Below, piece after piece: positions 26,133 to 34,848 of a stretch of DNA of 64,000 bases; positions within the stretch are counted from its first letter, which is position 1; every line of letters begins with the position of its first letter. The position numbers and the translations under genes were made by a program. Below the pieces are notes generated by a model. It had not been told where the DNA came from. It did no database searches and was given only the letters and a program-made list of their open reading frames with translations. This DNA is from Rubripirellula amarantea (GTDB lineage: Bacteria; Planctomycetota; Planctomycetia; Pirellulales; Pirellulaceae). The stretch lies in NCBI RefSeq assembly GCF_007859865.1, contig NZ_SJPI01000001.1, positions 2,232,001 to 2,296,000 on the forward strand, given 5' to 3'.

Positions 26133-26528
26133 TTTTTACTCCGTAAAGACGCTTCTCTTCCCGTCGCCAACGACTCACCCGAGTCGTGTTAGGGCCGTCC
26201 GGGGCTGAACTTAGCCAGGACAGAGCAGCCGTTAGCGTGGGCTGCCGATACCTAACTATGCACGCGCCGGACCAAAGTACCGGTCAGCCTGGCCCATTTC
26301 GTGTGTCGGGGAACAAATATGTCGTGAAACACGGGAAAAAATGATTTTTGAGCCGGACAAGTAAACTTTCGCTACTAGGCAATTCAATCATTGAGTGTGT
26401 TCAAAGTGACTCCATGATATGGTCATTGTGAGACCAGCTTGGATGACACTGCTGGGAACAGCGTGAGCCTTCAGAACGTGATGAGTTCCCGGACTGAGTC
26501 GGATTAATGTCTACGATTGCCGATCGGT
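26133..26528. other. Intergenic, 396 bp
   Basis: Upstream of the Tyr/Gly/His-rich gene and downstream of cdd. I see no gene, terminator or RNA; the promoter for the gene starting at 26132 must lie here. Confidence 0.4.
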
Positions 26529-26948
26529 CTACGACTGGGCCGGTAGATGGGTGGCATCGAAAGCTTCGGGGAGAAGTGAGGAGAGCTTAAACGTCCTCCG
26601 GCTTCCATCGATCACGTTGACGCAGATCACTACCATCTCGTAGTTGAACTCGGCAAGAAATTGCCGGCATGCGCCGCAAGGAGAAACACCGCCAATGCTG
26701 GCGACAGCCACCGCGCGAATATTACGATGGCCTGAGGCTACCGCCGCAGCGGCAGCGGTGCGTTCGGCACACATGCAAAGTGAGTAGCTCGCGTTCTCGA
26801 CGTTGCATCCGTCGACGATCTGTCCGTCCTCGACCAGCACCGCAGATCCCACATAGAAATGGCTGTGAGGGGCATAGGCGTGATCGCGGGCTTGGGTCGC
26901 ACGTCGAACGAGTCGATCGATGTCAGTAGATTTAATTTCGCTCATCAA
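26529..26948 (-). CDS. cdd: Cytidine deaminase
   Basis: 139 residues, normal for the small tetrameric class. Deaminates cytidine and deoxycytidine to uridine and deoxyuridine. Zinc ligands Cys60 (MCAERTA), Cys91 and Cys94 (SPCGACRQ) and the catalytic Glu62 are present; CNVENASYSLCMC and FYVGSAVLVEDG complete the family pattern. It lies 6 bases after the pyrimidine-nucleoside phosphorylase gene, whose substrates it supplies, so both form a pyrimidine salvage operon. The alternative start one residue later (Met2) is possible. Confidence 0.97.
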   Translation of the reverse strand: MMSEIKSTDIDRLVRRATQARDHAYAPHSHFYVGSAVLVEDGQIVDGCNVENASYSLCMCAERTAAAAAVASGHRNIRAVAVASIGGVSPCGACRQFLAEFNYEMVVICVNVIDGSRRTFKLSSLLPEAFDATHLPAQS

Positions 26949-26954
26949 ACAGAT

Positions 26955-28229
26955 CTATTGGAAACGTTTCACAATTAAAGGACGCTCACTCACAGGTTGG
27001 TCCACAACAACCACCGCCTCGGCAAGTAACTCAGCATAGTCTGCTGCCGAATCGCAATATACAGTCAACAACGGATCGCCCTGTTCGACCTTCGCCCCAA
27101 CCCGGCAGTGGGTGCGGATTCCCACCTGATGATTAAGCTGATCGCCCTTCATGCGTCGGCCGCCACCCATCGCGACCACAGCTTCACCGATGGCGGGACA
27201 ATCCACGCGTTCGACGAACCCGGCCCGTTTGGCGTTAATGACATGAGGTTTTGCAAGAGGCAGTGGGCCCGCCAGCTTTCCGGATTGAGCATGAACCAGG
27301 GCTTCGAATCTTTCCATCGCGGAACCGTCATCAAGCGCGCGTTCGAGCCTTGCATTCGCTGACTCAGACGTGGCTTCTGTGCCAACTTGGACAAGCAAAT
27401 TGGCGCAAAGGGCGACCGTTAGATCGCGCACAACTCCTGGTTTGCCTTGAAGAACCTCAAGCGACTCGTTGACTTCGATAGCATTGCCAATCGTTTCGCC
27501 CAAGGGTTGGTCCATATCGGTAATCATTGCTTGGGTCGGCATCCCGGCGGCCACGCCAACGGAAACGATCGACCGAGAAAGTTTCTCAGCTTGCTCTAAC
27601 GTCGGCATGAAGGCGCCGCTTCCGCATTTGACGTCCATGACTAACGCATCCAAACTTGCCGACAACTTCTTGCTCAGAATGCTGGCGGTGATCAACGCGA
27701 TCGATTCGACCGTGCCCGTCACGTCGCGTAGCGCATAAAGCCTGCGATCGGCGGGAGCAATTTTGTCGCTCGCACTGATGATAAAAGCACCCACTTGGTC
27801 CAGCAATTGGGTCGCTTCTTCGCTCGAGAAGTCGGTGCGGAAACCCTCGATTGCTTCTAGTTTGTCGAGGGTTCCCCCGGTAAGCCCCAGGCCACGACCA
27901 CTGACCATCGGCACGTCGACGTCGCAAACCGCTAGCAGGGGTGCCAAGATCAGCGAGACTTTGTCGCCTAATCCGCCAGTGCTGTGTTTGTCGACGCGAG
28001 GTTTGCCACGGTCGGTGCGAGGCAGTCGTTCGCCACTTTCGAGCATCGCCATGGTGAGCGTGGTGATTTCACGTTCGGTCATGCCGCGAAGGCAAATTGC
28101 CATCGCCAGCGCTGACATTTGATAGTCGGCGACGTTGCCTTCGCAAAACCCATCGATCAGAAACCGGATTTCGCTGTCGGATAGTTCACCGCCTTCACGT
28201 TTCTTAACAATTAACGTTGAGGCGAGCAT
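26955..28229 (-). CDS. Pyrimidine-nucleoside / thymidine phosphorylase
   Basis: 424 residues. Cleaves uridine, deoxyuridine or thymidine with phosphate into base and (deoxy)ribose-1-phosphate. Signatures: VDKHSTGGLGDKVSLILAPL (phosphate-binding loop), SGRGLGLTGGTLDKLEAIEG, TASILSKKLSASLDALVMDV and KCGSGAFMPTLEQAEKLS. The length and KHSTGGLGDKVSL favour Pdp/DeoA of the NP-II family; whether it is specific for thymidine (DeoA) or broad (Pdp) cannot be read from the sequence. Co-transcribed with cdd. It is divergent from the HtrA gene, with 149 bases between them for two promoters. Confidence 0.95.
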   Translation of the reverse strand: MLASTLIVKKREGGELSDSEIRFLIDGFCEGNVADYQMSALAMAICLRGMTEREITTLTMAMLESGERLPRTDRGKPRVDKHSTGGLGDKVSLILAPLLAVCDVDVPMVSGRGLGLTGGTLDKLEAIEGFRTDFSSEEATQLLDQVGAFIISASDKIAPADRRLYALRDVTGTVESIALITASILSKKLSASLDALVMDVKCGSGAFMPTLEQAEKLSRSIVSVGVAAGMPTQAMITDMDQPLGETIGNAIEVNESLEVLQGKPGVVRDLTVALCANLLVQVGTEATSESANARLERALDDGSAMERFEALVHAQSGKLAGPLPLAKPHVINAKRAGFVERVDCPAIGEAVVAMGGGRRMKGDQLNHQVGIRTHCRVGAKVEQGDPLLTVYCDSAADYAELLAEAVVVVDQPVSERPLIVKRFQ

Positions 28230-28378
28230 TGCGGAGTGCCAAAAATTGGGAAAGTGCTATGCAGATCGAACAAAAATGCCTGCGGTACAAGGATTGATCT
28301 CCACGTTATATTGCATCAGGCAGTCCAGCCGAAGGTTGCGTCTATTTTCCTCACCCCCGTTTTTCTGATCGTCTCCTC

Positions 28379-29677
28379 ATGAATCTTGCTCCGTGGAAAA
28401 CCGCTCTTTCCTGTTTTGTCTTCATCGGCGTTCTTTCATCCATAGGTTTGAACGGTTTCAGCCTCGCCGATGATCTCGAATCGGTGGTTGAGGAAGTTCC
28501 GGCTGAAGTGAAGGCTGGTCCCCGGGCTTTGTCCAAGGCCTTTCGTATGGCCGCCAGGAAAGCCTCGCCCTCGGTGGTCACCATTTTGACTTACGGACAA
28601 GAGCCCAAAGGCTTGCCGCAAACCTCGTCTCGCGGCAAAGAGGGCGACGATTCAGATGCCGAGGTCTACGACGAAAAGCGACTGACGGGACTGGGAAGTG
28701 GTGTGATCGTTTCAGACGATGGAATGGTGATCACCAACAACCACGTGATTGCCGGAGCAAAACGCGTGGTCGTTCAGTTGCCCGACGAAACGGAACTTGA
28801 AGCGACCGAGGTTTACGGCGATCGTGATTCCGATGTTGCGACGCTTCGCATTGTGGTGGACCCGAGTCAGGAAAGCATGCGAGATGTAACTTTGGTTGGC
28901 GCCGATGTTGGCGACTCGGACGCGATTGAAATCGGCGATTGGGTGTTAGCGATCGGTAGCCCCTTTCGGCTTGAAGCGACAGTGAGTGCGGGCATCATCA
29001 GTGCGAAGAACCGAGCGATCTCGAGGATCAACCGCGGTCGCTTGATCCAGACGGATGCGGCAATTAATCCGGGCAATTCGGGTGGCCCTTTGATTGACCT
29101 TGATGGAAATGTGGTCGCGATCAACACTGCGATCGCTACTCGAAATGGTGGATATCAGGGAATTGGTTTTGCCATTCCGATCAACCAAGCCAAGTGGATC
29201 GCAGAAGAATTGGCTCAGCACGGTAAGGTCCGCCGAGCGGCGATTGGGATTCGCATGGCTGAACTGAAGCCAAAGATCGCTCGCAAGTTCAAGCTGCCTT
29301 CGGGCATAGGCATCCTCGCCTATCAAATCATCGGGAATTCGGCTGCTCAGCGCGCTGGCATCAAGCCGCTCGACGTAATTGTCGAGTTTGCTGGCGAGCG
29401 GGTTACCAAGCCAGCCAACTTGCAATTAATTGTTGAACGTAAACCGATCGGATCCTTGCAAACGGTGAAGGTGCTACGCGGCAATGAAGAGATCGAGTTG
29501 GAGATAGAAATCGCATCGCTCGAAGATCCCACGCTCAGTAACGATTCAGCAACTGAAGGTGAAGCAGAATCGGCATCCCAGTCCAGCGAGTCTGACGAAG
29601 ATTCAGAGGCTGATCTACCGATGCTTGATGAGGTTGAAGAAGCAAAGAAAGCGATGGAAGAGTCAAAGGACGACTAG
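28379..29677 (+). CDS. Periplasmic HtrA/DegP-type serine protease
   Basis: 432 residues with a signal peptide (ALSCFVFIGVLSSIGLNGFSLA). The trypsin-like domain has its triad at His122 (VITNNHVIAGA), Asp152 (DRDSDVATLRI) and Ser234 (NPGNSGGPLIDL). One PDZ domain follows (GIGILAYQIIGNSAAQRAGI; LDVIVEFAGERVTKPANL), then a strongly acidic tail rich in Glu, Ser and Asp ending in ESKDD. One PDZ domain and the domain order match DegS/HtrA-like proteases of envelope quality control. An insertion of about 20 residues between strand 1 and the His region (QEPKGLP to DEKRLTG) is variable in the family. Confidence 0.95.
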   Translation: MNLAPWKTALSCFVFIGVLSSIGLNGFSLADDLESVVEEVPAEVKAGPRALSKAFRMAARKASPSVVTILTYGQEPKGLPQTSSRGKEGDDSDAEVYDEKRLTGLGSGVIVSDDGMVITNNHVIAGAKRVVVQLPDETELEATEVYGDRDSDVATLRIVVDPSQESMRDVTLVGADVGDSDAIEIGDWVLAIGSPFRLEATVSAGIISAKNRAISRINRGRLIQTDAAINPGNSGGPLIDLDGNVVAINTAIATRNGGYQGIGFAIPINQAKWIAEELAQHGKVRRAAIGIRMAELKPKIARKFKLPSGIGILAYQIIGNSAAQRAGIKPLDVIVEFAGERVTKPANLQLIVERKPIGSLQTVKVLRGNEEIELEIEIASLEDPTLSNDSATEGEAESASQSSESDEDSEADLPMLDEVEEAKKAMEESKDD

Positions 29678-29701
29678 ATCGCGTTTAGCTTCTTGCATCC
29701 T

Positions 29702-30547
29702 TTAGCGATTCGTGCGGCTAGTGATTCGTTCGACAAACTTCAACAGCAGCGGGTAAGCCGGTTCGTCCATTCCGCCGTGGTTATAGCCTTCGAGTTCGAA
29801 GAGTTCGATGTCGGGATGCTTCACCTCCTTCATCATTCGCCAAAAGTAGGCATTTTCTTCGTAGCGACCGAGCATTTCTTTTTCCCGGTCACCCGTGATC
29901 AGCAGAGTCGGTGGACAGTCTTTTCGCACATGAAAAAGCGGTGCCAAATCATCGACGATTGGTTGCGTGCCAGCGATTCCTCGTTCGGCACGAATCGTAA
30001 AATGCGTGATCGTATGGCCGCTGAAGGGGATCAGTCCTGCGATTTGGTCTGCGTCAATACCATGACGTGACAGCCAGCGTTTGTCGAGTCCGATCATGCT
30101 GGTGAGGTATCCGCCCGCGGAATGACCACTGACGAAGATCTTGTCCGTTGACCCACCGTACGATTCGATGTTCTCGAACGTCCATGCTACCGCCGCCGCT
30201 GCGTCTTGAATGTAAGTCGGAGCCTCCACCTTGGGATGCAAGCGATAGTTAACAGCCACCACGGCGATGCCTTTCTGTTTTAACGGATCCGGGATGCTGC
30301 GGTCGCCCGACTTCAGTCCTCCGCCATGGAACCAGACTACGGTCGCAACGTCCTGCTGGTCTACGGGATAATAAACGTCAAGCCGACATCGCTCGTTGAT
30401 GTATTGGTCTTGGTCTGGATTTTCACGATAGGCGATATCCGAAGCCGTCTGGTAGGTCGCATCGTCGGCCAACACCTGTAGGCTGTTGCTGTGAAGAGTA
30501 GCGACAAGAACGCAGACGCAAAGAATGGGTTTGAAACAGAATGACAT
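29702..30547 (-). CDS. Secreted alpha/beta hydrolase (BD-FAE/carboxylesterase-like)
   Basis: 281 residues from the ATG at 30547, which opens a signal peptide (MSFCFKPILCVCVLVATLHS); the frame extends upstream to 30649 but would overlap the ligase gene. The oxyanion motif WFHGGGLKSGDRS, the nucleophile elbow SGHSAGGYL (Ser), the acid in LITGDREKE and the final His in EGYNHGGMD identify a hormone-sensitive-lipase-like esterase. Enzymes of this type in planctomycetes are often polysaccharide deacetylating or feruloyl esterases, but the substrate is not known. It follows the malonyl-CoA synthetase-like gene on the same strand and may be read through from it. Confidence 0.88.
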   Translation of the reverse strand: MSFCFKPILCVCVLVATLHSNSLQVLADDATYQTASDIAYRENPDQDQYINERCRLDVYYPVDQQDVATVVWFHGGGLKSGDRSIPDPLKQKGIAVVAVNYRLHPKVEAPTYIQDAAAAVAWTFENIESYGGSTDKIFVSGHSAGGYLTSMIGLDKRWLSRHGIDADQIAGLIPFSGHTITHFTIRAERGIAGTQPIVDDLAPLFHVRKDCPPTLLITGDREKEMLGRYEENAYFWRMMKEVKHPDIELFELEGYNHGGMDEPAYPLLLKFVERITSRTNR

Positions 30548-30581
30548 GGTGGGAACTGGACGCAGTTTAGGAAGGGAGGAA

Positions 30582-32054
30582 CTAGAAGAGATCGGCAACG
30601 ACAGGCTTGGTAACTTTGCCCATTGCATTGCGGGGAAGCGAATCAACACATTTAAGGTGACGCGGAATTTTGTAAGGCGAAATTCGATCTTGGCACCACG
30701 AGCGAAGCGTTGACAGATCCATCGCGGTGGCGGTGTCCGTCACTACCGCGGCAGCAACTGATTCACCCCAGGTGTCATCAGGAATCCCCACGACGGCACA
30801 TTCTTTGATGCAAGGGTGATCCAATAATGCGGCTTCGATTTCTAGGGCTGATAGCTTGTAGCCGCCGCTTTTGATGATGTCGACACTGCTGCGGCCCATG
30901 ATGCGCAGGTAGCCGGACTCACGAACGGCAATGTCGCCGGTTCGGAACCAACCCTTCGTGAACGAATCTACTGTTGCTTCGGGCCGCTTCCAGTATTCAC
31001 GAAACACGTTCTTGCCTCGGACTTGGATTTCTCCCGCCACGTCATCGACATCAACGACGTTGGCTTGTTCATCGACCAGGCGAACTTCCACGCCGGGCAA
31101 AGGTAAGCCAACCGATCCCGGTCGTCGTTCACCTAGGTAGGGATTGGAAAGGGCCATGCCAATCTCGGTCATACCGTAACGCTCAAGTAATCGTTGGCCC
31201 GTCAAACGAGTCCACTGTTCATGCACGCTGGCGGGCAGCGCAGCGGAACCGGAAACCATTAGGCGCATCGCGGCAAAACCATCAATCACTGGTTGCCGTT
31301 GAGCATCGCTGAGTTGCTCTAGTGCCTCGATCATTTTTACATAGATCGTCGGAACGGCCATGAACACGGTGTAGGCATTGCCCGCGACACGGTCGAAAAT
31401 GGTGGTGATGTCAAAGCGGTTGAATGGCTCAATCGTAGCACCGCTGAACAATGCGCAGGACATGATATTGATGATGCCATGAATGTGGTGCAGTGGCAGG
31501 AACAACGGAATGCGGTCGTCGGACTGCCATCGCCAAGCCTGAACAAGCGATTGAATCTGAGCGTCGATGCAATCGTGAGTGGTCAAGACGCCCTTTGGTT
31601 TACTTGTCGTTCCGCTGGTGTACAGCATCATGGCTGCGCGTGATGGATTGACCTCGGGAAGCTTTGAAGCCGCGGCTTCGGTCATCTGGTTGATATTGAG
31701 CAGCGGGATGTTGAGTGGCCGAAGTTGTTCAGCGTATTCGTTGTTGGTAACGATTAGCTTGGACTGCGAATCTTCAACCGCGTATTTCCATTCCTGCAGC
31801 GTCGCTGACACACTCAGTGGTACAGCAACCGCACCGGATCGCCAAATTCCCCACTGAGTTGCTGCGTAGTCAAACCCGGCGGGGACGAGGTAGGCAACGT
31901 GGTCTTCAGCAAGGTCGTTGGTGTCACCAAGCAACGCTGATGCGATTTGATGCGAACGATCTAACAAGTCCTGATAGCGATACATAACCGTGTCGGTCGT
32001 GAACGCCGTCGAGTTTGCGTGATAGGCTGCGCGTTGGATAAGTGAAAGGCTCAT
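30582..32054 (-). CDS. Acyl-CoA ligase, probably malonyl-CoA synthetase (MatB/ACSF3-like)
   Basis: 490 residues of the AMP-forming adenylating family: P-loop MLYTSGTTSKPKGVLTTHD, LERYGMTEIGMALSNPYLGE, GWFRTGDIAV, and the C-terminal catalytic Lys in PRNAMGKVTK. The stretch RYGMTEIGMALSNPY followed by RRPGSVGLPLPGVEVRL is close to what I know of MatB and ACSF3, which make malonyl-CoA from malonate, CoA and ATP. The gene starts 12 bases after madM of a malonate importer, which strongly supports malonate as substrate. Malonyl-CoA could feed fatty-acid or polyketide synthesis. No malonate decarboxylase genes are present. Confidence 0.88.
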   Translation of the reverse strand: MSLSLIQRAAYHANSTAFTTDTVMYRYQDLLDRSHQIASALLGDTNDLAEDHVAYLVPAGFDYAATQWGIWRSGAVAVPLSVSATLQEWKYAVEDSQSKLIVTNNEYAEQLRPLNIPLLNINQMTEAAASKLPEVNPSRAAMMLYTSGTTSKPKGVLTTHDCIDAQIQSLVQAWRWQSDDRIPLFLPLHHIHGIINIMSCALFSGATIEPFNRFDITTIFDRVAGNAYTVFMAVPTIYVKMIEALEQLSDAQRQPVIDGFAAMRLMVSGSAALPASVHEQWTRLTGQRLLERYGMTEIGMALSNPYLGERRPGSVGLPLPGVEVRLVDEQANVVDVDDVAGEIQVRGKNVFREYWKRPEATVDSFTKGWFRTGDIAVRESGYLRIMGRSSVDIIKSGGYKLSALEIEAALLDHPCIKECAVVGIPDDTWGESVAAAVVTDTATAMDLSTLRSWCQDRISPYKIPRHLKCVDSLPRNAMGKVTKPVVADLF

Positions 32055-32066
32055 GGCATGTACACG

Positions 32067-32840
32067 TTAAGAAACGCACCACTGAATAAATAGAAACACC
32101 ACCGATGGACCGAGCATGCAACCCAGTCCTGTGTAAAACGTAGCGGTCATTGCTCCGTAAGGAACGAGTCGTTCGTCGGTTGCTGCCAATCCACCCGCCA
32201 CTCCGCTCGTCGTGCCCATCAGGCCACCGAAAATTAGTGCTGAACGAGGATTGTCCAGGCCGATCCATTTGGCAACCGCCGGCGTCAGGCTCATCACCAA
32301 AATGGATTTCACCAATCCCGCAGCCACACTGATCGCGATCACGTCGCTTGACGCTCCCAACGCCGTTCCAGTCACTGGGCCGACAATGTAGGTTGCTGTG
32401 CCTCCGCCTATTGTAGTAAGGCTGACCGCGTCGCGATAACCGTAAGCGTAAGCAACCGCGGCGCCGACGAGAATCGAACCAAGCACACCGACCAGCAGCG
32501 AAACGACGCCACTGAGGCCAGTCTTGGTGAACTCGTCGAGTCGAACACCGAATGCTGTCGCTACGATGGTGAAGTCTCGCAGCATGGACCCTCCCATCAA
32601 ACCGATTCCTGCCAACCAGGGAATATCGGCGAGGCCCCTTTCGCCACCCGTCAACCAACCGCCCAAGTACGCCAGTGCGAGGCCCGCAAAGATCGCAATG
32701 GCGGAACCGTGCACCCGTCCCGCCGTCAAATGGTGAGAGCACTTGTAGGACAACCATGTCAGTGAGCCAATCACTGCAAACGCAGTGACGAGCGAATACT
32801 TCGTGAGGATCGGGTCTATCGCGTTGAGCCAATCTGTCAT
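32067..32840 (-). CDS. madM: Malonate transporter subunit MadM
   Basis: 257 residues with about nine hydrophobic segments, in length and pattern matching MadM (TIGIR-type malonate transporter, subunit M). Characteristic stretches are LADIPWLAGIGLMGGSMLRD, FTIVATAFGVRLDEFTKTG and LTTIGGGTATYIVGPVTG. MadL and MadM together form the sodium-dependent malonate/sodium symporter first described in Malonomonas. Its start overlaps madL by 4 bases (ATGA), and the ligase gene follows after 12 bases. Confidence 0.92.
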   Translation of the reverse strand: MTDWLNAIDPILTKYSLVTAFAVIGSLTWLSYKCSHHLTAGRVHGSAIAIFAGLALAYLGGWLTGGERGLADIPWLAGIGLMGGSMLRDFTIVATAFGVRLDEFTKTGLSGVVSLLVGVLGSILVGAAVAYAYGYRDAVSLTTIGGGTATYIVGPVTGTALGASSDVIAISVAAGLVKSILVMSLTPAVAKWIGLDNPRSALIFGGLMGTTSGVAGGLAATDERLVPYGAMTATFYTGLGCMLGPSVVFLFIQWCVS

Positions 32841-33241
32841 TGGTCACTCGTGTCGGGATGCTTGGTCAGCCAAGCGTCATCATCGTTTGATTTGCCTAAA
32901 CGATTGATTGTGGGAACCATCGCAAACGAGAAGATGACTCCTAAGGTGCCGGCTACGATGGCAAGCGGTCCGCCACTGATAGCGGCTCTTACGTTTTGGC
33001 TTGCCGCCATTGCGATCACGACTGGGATGTAGATGGAACTCCAGAACAAAACTCCGCTTGCCGTGGCTTGCGGCAACTTTCCGGATTGCCGAAGTTTCCC
33101 TGAAATCAGGATTAGAAGCAGCATCGCTATACCAACGCCGCCCACATTGGCTTCGATTCCCATGGCCATTCCAAGGAGTCGTCCAATGAGCAATCCCGTC
33201 AATAAGCAGCCCGCTAGAATAGCAGTTCCATAGATGGCCAT
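32837..33241 (-). CDS. madL: Malonate transporter subunit MadL
   Basis: 134 residues with four hydrophobic segments. Typical MadL text is visible: MAIYGTAILAGCLLTGLLIG, ANVGGVGIAMLLLILISGKL and GVLFWSSIYIPVVIAMAASQ. It is the small partner of MadM and both are needed for uptake of malonate. The gene lies only 18 bases after dprA on the same strand, so it may lack its own strong promoter, or use one inside dprA. Confidence 0.92.
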   Translation of the reverse strand: MAIYGTAILAGCLLTGLLIGRLLGMAMGIEANVGGVGIAMLLLILISGKLRQSGKLPQATASGVLFWSSIYIPVVIAMAASQNVRAAISGGPLAIVAGTLGVIFSFAMVPTINRLGKSNDDDAWLTKHPDTSDQ

Positions 33242-33259
33242 AGGCTTGGATTGGGCGTC

Positions 33260-34621
33260 CTAAATACGCGAAACGTTTTGGCCGGATTGCCGTTGCACGA
33301 GTCGCCGTATTTCTAGGACGCTAATGATCGCGATGACCCGGTGAGCGGGCATCTCGGATTTGACGATGACGTCATCAATAGGCGTGGCGGTGTCACCGAT
33401 CGCCTCAAGAACTTGCCGTTCAACTTCATTGAGTTGCAATTCGGTGATGTTACGAACCTCGCCGCCTTCGGGTGACGTGAGTGGTTGCCTCAACGGCCCG
33501 AGTTGTTCCAAAACGTCGTCTATGTTCTGTACCAGAATAGCACCGTCGCGAATCAGTTGGTTGCAGCCACGGGAGGCTCGCGAGGTCACCGGTCCGGGTA
33601 ACGCCATGACGTCTCGATGATTTTCTTGTGCTAGCCGAGCGGTGATGAGGGAACCGCTGCGATCGGGCGCTTCAATGACTAACGTCGCTAACGATAAGCC
33701 AGCGACAATACGATTCCGCTGCGGGAAGAGTCCGGACTTTGTCTTTGTCATGGGCGGATGCTCGCTAATAACGGCACCGTCCGCAGCGATCGCTTTGGCG
33801 AGTCCTTCATGTTCAGCCGGGTACATTTGAGCGAGTCCTCCACCAAGCACCGCGATTGTTCGTCCGCCGCCATTGAGCGCACCTTCATGCGCCGCCGCAT
33901 CGACTCCGCGAGCTAACCCACTGACTACTGTCACGCCCGCGCGGGCAAGTGCGTATGCCATTCGCTCGGCTTGTTGCAGTCCGTAGGTGGTTGCGTGACG
34001 CGTTCCTACAATTGCGACCGCCAATTCGTCGGCGGGTTGCAGTTCGCCTCGACAAAACAAAATCGGAGGCGCGTCTTCTAGGTCTTCCAGCATCGCCGGG
34101 TAGGGGCTTCGTCCCCGCACCAAGATTTCGGTGTCGTGGTGAAGGCACCAATGCACGATGGCGTCTAGGTCATAGTGGCGACTTTCGAGTTTGATTTGGT
34201 TGTACAGCTTCGGGCCGATTCCGGGGACAGCCATGATGGCGTCGGGTGTCGCGGCAAAGACTTCCTTGGCACTACCGAAGTGTTCGAGCAGTTGAGCCAT
34301 GGTCCGCGGTCCGACACCAGGAATCGACGACAGTCGTAATTGGTCAAGAACCGCGGGAGCGAGGGTTTGGCTGGCTATGCCGCTAGGTACCGGCTCGTCG
34401 ATATCTTTAAGCCAACCCTTGCTGTCTCTTTGGGATCGGTTTCGGGGCGGCCCAGAACGAGCAACCTTCGCGGAAACTCCGCCTCGGCCCTGGTTGGCTA
34501 ATTCCGCGTTCGCTGCTTCCAGCGCCGCCTCGTTGAAGTCCGGATCGCTGGCGGGTTTGTTGGCGTCCAATCCTGGCAAAAACTCGTCCATCTGCGTGAG
34601 ATCCCCCGATCGCGTGCCCAT
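33260..34621 (-). CDS. dprA: DNA processing protein DprA
   Basis: 453 residues. An N-terminal extension rich in charged residues precedes a helix-hairpin-helix part (LSSIPGVGPRTMAQLLEHFG; MAVPGIGPKLYNQIKLE). The extended Rossmann domain has the family signatures VAIVGTRHATTYGLQQAERM, VSGLARGVDAAAHEGAL and FPQRNRIVAGLSLATLVIEA, and a winged-helix domain lies at the C-terminus (VERQVLEAIGDTATPIDDVI). DprA loads RecA on incoming single strands in natural transformation. No other competence gene is close by. The long N-terminus could start later than the annotated Met1. Confidence 0.95.
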   Translation of the reverse strand: MGTRSGDLTQMDEFLPGLDANKPASDPDFNEAALEAANAELANQGRGGVSAKVARSGPPRNRSQRDSKGWLKDIDEPVPSGIASQTLAPAVLDQLRLSSIPGVGPRTMAQLLEHFGSAKEVFAATPDAIMAVPGIGPKLYNQIKLESRHYDLDAIVHWCLHHDTEILVRGRSPYPAMLEDLEDAPPILFCRGELQPADELAVAIVGTRHATTYGLQQAERMAYALARAGVTVVSGLARGVDAAAHEGALNGGGRTIAVLGGGLAQMYPAEHEGLAKAIAADGAVISEHPPMTKTKSGLFPQRNRIVAGLSLATLVIEAPDRSGSLITARLAQENHRDVMALPGPVTSRASRGCNQLIRDGAILVQNIDDVLEQLGPLRQPLTSPEGGEVRNITELQLNEVERQVLEAIGDTATPIDDVIVKSEMPAHRVIAIISVLEIRRLVQRQSGQNVSRI

Positions 34622-34848
34622 TCGGTTCGTTAGCCCCTATTGCAAACCGGTTTTCACGGGAAAAATCAGTCGCTGGCTAAACGGTGGAACGCCATGATAA
34701 CGCATGGAAACCGCACAAGGGTGCTTCGCTGCGTTAGGGCAAGGCCGAGAGTCTGGTCAGGCGTCCCTTGATTCGATACGGCCCAGCGGGTATTCAGTGC
34801 AGACCATAAGCGACCCTACTTCCAACGAACAACCTGATTACCTCCTGC

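Noticed and set aside
31924-32847. 307-codon minus-strand frame over madM
   Set aside because: Arg/Gly/His-rich shadow of madM and the ligase start, which are clear family members in another frame.
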